DNA from: Oscillospiraceae bacterium
Lineage (GTDB): Bacteria > Bacillota > Clostridia > Oscillospirales > Ruminococcaceae
Reading direction: 5' to 3'
DNA: 64,000 nt
NCBI GenBank assembly: GCA_018110825.1
Contig: JAGBCL010000109.1
Location: 62,001 to 126,000 of the forward strand
Shown here: piece by piece, positions 61,450-64,000 of the stretch
Position numbering within the stretch: the stretch's first letter is position 1
Layout: each line of letters begins with the position of its first letter
Notes under the pieces: model-generated
Database searches by the model: none
Told to the model about the DNA's origin: nothing
Seen by the model: the letters and a program-made list of their open reading frames with translations, nothing else
Program-made: the position numbers and the translations under genes

Positions 61450-63714
61450 ATGGCAAAAAAATTTAATAATGATGAGATATCTACATATATTGAAAACAGT
61501 GAATACAGTGCAAACAAATATGTAATGCGCTGTTTTTCGGTTTCTATGCTTATTTATTCACTTGCTTATATTCTGAATCTTCTGAATATTTTTATCATTA
61601 ATAAGGAAATAATGAGTTCAGGCTTCTTCCCTTCTGTGGCAACATATCTTATTGTTTTCTTTGTAACCAAAAAACTTTCTCTGAACAATCCCAAAACCAA
61701 ATATATAATTATTACGGGTAACATCCTGGCATTTACCATGATTGGTGCAACAATTACATATCACGTTGTACTGATAGCGGTTATTCCATTTTTGTGTGCA
61801 ATGCTTTACTCGTCAAAAAGACTTATGTGGTATGTGTACATTCTCACGGTAATCAGCACATTTATTACTGTTTACGGCGGATATTACTGGGGGCTTTGCG
61901 ACGCAAACATGGCATTGCTTACTTCAGGAAATATTTCCGATTATATCGAAAATGGAATATTTACACTTACCGATGTAAACGATAACCCTGTTATAACACT
62001 TTTCCTTTTCTTTGTTATGCCTCGATGCTTTATTTATGTTGCATTCATGTCAATCGGAAACAGTATCTTTACAATTCTCAGCGGCAGTGTAGAAAAAGCC
62101 AAGCTTGCTGACGAACTTGAAAAGGCCAAAATTGAAGCTGAAACAGCAAACCGTGCAAAATCACAGTTCCTTGCAAGAATGTCACACGAAATCAGAACCC
62201 CAATCAATGCTGTTATGGGTATGAATGAGATGATTCTTCGCGAAAGTAATGAAGAAAACGTGCTGCAATATGCAAGCAATGTAAAGGATTCGTCAGGATT
62301 GCTGCTGAGTATTATAAACGATATTCTTGATTCATCAAAAATTGAATCGGGAATGATGGAGATTATTCCTGTTGATTATCAGCTTGGAAGTCTTCTTAAT
62401 GACATTTATAATATGATAAGTCTTAAAGCTAATGAAAAAGGGCTTGCTCTCGAGTTCAATATAGATAAAACCGTTCCAAGAGGATATTTCGGAGATGATA
62501 AAAGAATACGTCAGATTCTTATAAATCTTCTGTCAAATGCTGTAAAATATACTAACAAGGGAACGGTAACCCTGGCTCTTACCTGTGAAGCTAATACCGA
62601 AAACGCTATTCTTCATTTCTCTGTAAAGGATACAGGAATAGGTATCAAGGAAGAAAATATCGAAAAGCTTTATGGCGAATTCCAGAGAATTGATGAATTG
62701 CGCAACAGAAATGTTGAAGGTACCGGCCTTGGAATGGTAATTGTTTGTAAGCTTCTCAATCTTATGGGAAGTGAACTTCACATCGAAAGCGTCTACGAAC
62801 AAGGAAGTGTATTTTCTTTTGACCTTGTTCAGAAAATTACGGATACGATGCCTTTAGGTGACTTCCGTACAGAATATGAACGCAATATTTCTGATTCTGC
62901 AAATGAAAGCTTTACTGCTCCGGATGCCAAAATTCTGGTTGTTGATGACAACAGAATGAATTTAAAGGTATTTACCAACCTGCTCAAAAATACACAAATT
63001 CAGATTTCAGAGGCTGAAAGCGGTATGCAATGTATAGAAATGGTAAAAAATAAGAATTTTGATATTATTTTTCTTGACCATATGATGCCAGGAATGGATG
63101 GAATCGAAACACTTCATAACCTTCGTAAGGACAAGCTGTGCGAGGGTATACCTGTTATTATGCTTACTGCAAATGCAATTGCAGGAGACAAAGAAAGATA
63201 TATCAACGAGGGATTCGATGATTTTCTGTCAAAACCAATTGACCCTGATAAGCTGAATAAAATGGTGATTCATTACCTTAACAATAATTGTAACAGCACA
63301 ACTGCTGAAACGATAAAAGAACCTGCTGTGCCAAAATCGGATGATGAAATCATCCAGCTGCTTGCTGAAAAGCTTCCTGAAATTGACACTGCCAAAGGAC
63401 TTGAATCCTGCATTGATGATAAGGAATTTTACATTGAACTGCTTACTGATTACACCAATCTGGAAATAAAATCAGAGCTTGAATTCCTGCTGAAATCAGA
63501 TGACAGACAAAACTACTGTATTAAAATCCACTCATTTAAAAGTTCATCATATTCCATCGGTGCAATGCAAATCGGCAATCTTGCCTTTGAAATGGAAAAA
63601 CTCAGCAGAGAATGTCTGAATGATGAAATCGTTGAGATGCAGAAAGAATTGTTCAATCAATATGACAGAATTTGTACAACATTCAATAAAGTGAAGTCAA
63701 ACGGAGATATATGA
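61450..63714 (+). CDS. Hybrid sensor histidine kinase with REC and HPt domains (second)
   Basis: 754 residues. About six membrane spans (30-210), a coiled helix (KLADELEKAKIEAETANRAK), HisKA with SHEIRTPIN (phospho-His near 246), HATPase with NAVKYTN, DTGIGI and GTGLGM, a receiver with IIFLDHMMPGMDG (phospho-Asp near 542) and an HPt domain with KIHSFKSSSYS (phospho-His near 693). It resembles the kinase at 58292-61093 but lacks its extra receiver-like segment. GGGGGC precedes the ATG. Its stop is 4 bases before the next start, so it is in an operon with a 7TM sensor protein. Confidence 0.88.
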   Translation: MAKKFNNDEISTYIENSEYSANKYVMRCFSVSMLIYSLAYILNLLNIFIINKEIMSSGFFPSVATYLIVFFVTKKLSLNNPKTKYIIITGNILAFTMIGATITYHVVLIAVIPFLCAMLYSSKRLMWYVYILTVISTFITVYGGYYWGLCDANMALLTSGNISDYIENGIFTLTDVNDNPVITLFLFFVMPRCFIYVAFMSIGNSIFTILSGSVEKAKLADELEKAKIEAETANRAKSQFLARMSHEIRTPINAVMGMNEMILRESNEENVLQYASNVKDSSGLLLSIINDILDSSKIESGMMEIIPVDYQLGSLLNDIYNMISLKANEKGLALEFNIDKTVPRGYFGDDKRIRQILINLLSNAVKYTNKGTVTLALTCEANTENAILHFSVKDTGIGIKEENIEKLYGEFQRIDELRNRNVEGTGLGMVIVCKLLNLMGSELHIESVYEQGSVFSFDLVQKITDTMPLGDFRTEYERNISDSANESFTAPDAKILVVDDNRMNLKVFTNLLKNTQIQISEAESGMQCIEMVKNKNFDIIFLDHMMPGMDGIETLHNLRKDKLCEGIPVIMLTANAIAGDKERYINEGFDDFLSKPIDPDKLNKMVIHYLNNNCNSTTAETIKEPAVPKSDDEIIQLLAEKLPEIDTAKGLESCIDDKEFYIELLTDYTNLEIKSELEFLLKSDDRQNYCIKIHSFKSSSYSIGAMQIGNLAFEMEKLSRECLNDEIVEMQKELFNQYDRICTTFNKVKSNGDI

Positions 63715-63718
63715 TATT

Positions 63719-64000
63719 ATGATTACTTATTATCTGATAACAACAGGAATTTCTCTTATCAATCTTCTTATCCTTGTATTTACCTTTGAAAATAAAAAAG
63801 TAAACTATTACTTTATGATGCTTATGCTCATAATGGCAATTTCAAACGGCGGATATCTTGCACTCGGACTTTCTGAAACGGTTGAAGAAGCGATACTTGC
63901 AAACAAAATCGCCTATATAGGCGGCTGCTTCACGTCACCGATTATGATTTTCCTTATATGTTCAATCTGTAAAATCAACCTCAGCAAATGGTACAGATTT
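63719..64000 (+). CDS. 7TM sensor protein (partial, 3' end cut by window)
   Basis: ATG at 63719, with GGAG 12 bases upstream and 4 bases after the kinase stop; open to the window edge (94 residues). It shows three to four hydrophobic spans separated by short loops, with FTFENKKVNYYFMM, ANKIAYIGGCFTSP and a late KINLSKWYR, which is the N-terminal 7TM module found before histidine kinases, GGDEF or EAL domains. The output domain is outside the window. Confidence 0.65.
   Translation, partial: MITYYLITTGISLINLLILVFTFENKKVNYYFMMLMLIMAISNGGYLALGLSETVEEAILANKIAYIGGCFTSPIMIFLICSICKINLSKWYRF

Overview
The window looks like a chromosomal segment of an anaerobic, spore-lineage, plant-fibre-degrading Firmicute, most like Ruminococcus or related Oscillospiraceae. 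The base composition is low in G+C. There are Gram-positive ribosome binding sites and sigma-A promoters with 17-base spacers, intrinsic terminators after most transcription units, a sigma-K type sigma factor, a ClpC-type chaperone, a rubredoxin-rubrerythrin fusion, and a dense set of cellulose, xyloglucan and mannan enzymes. No dockerin, cohesin or S-layer repeats were seen, so the enzymes here work as lipoproteins, as a tail-anchored protein or inside the cell, not in a cellulosome. The species call is inference.

Bases 1-17,420 are mostly core genes: a ClpP-like protease (partial), a small pyrophosphatase, an acetyltransferase unit led by a leader peptide and attenuator, MetY, a phosphatase, a peroxide-detoxifying rubrerythrin, ClpC, a Cys-rich small protein, SigK, an ABC-F protein with an acetyltransferase, glutamine synthetase, a lipoprotein GH5, an EamA exporter and an NhaC antiporter.

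Bases 17,547-43,860 are the main carbohydrate region. A six-gene operon of unknown pathway (two TIM-barrel glycosidase-like proteins, two aldo/keto reductases, an FMN enzyme, a sugar isomerase/epimerase) is followed by an orphan sugar-binding lipoprotein, GH5, GH16 with an AraC regulator, a GH43-GH5_4 operon, a composite regulator, an AraC/GH2 divergent pair, a LacI regulator and an ABC sugar importer (binding protein, two permeases, YesL-like protein) with no ATPase. The plan suggests outer-face lipoproteins cutting beta-glucan, xyloglucan or mannan, ABC uptake of oligosaccharides, and cytoplasmic GH2, GH5, GH43, GH27 and GH113 enzymes finishing the job, each unit under a local AraC or LacI-type regulator.

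Bases 43,860-64,000 hold an antiporter remnant, an EAL phosphodiesterase fused to a repeat-built beta-solenoid, a second composite regulator coupled to a DUF3237 gene, a CE1 esterase, a UmuC-YolD pair, a PIN-like protein, a GH27-zinc peptide-GH44 operon with a divergent AraC regulator, a decayed insertion sequence, and a signalling block of two divergent hybrid histidine kinases, a DegV protein and the start of a 7TM sensor. The least ordinary items are the EAL-solenoid fusion, the two sugar-sensor/degenerate-GGDEF/AraC regulators, the six-gene operon and the leader-peptide attenuator near base 1,200.
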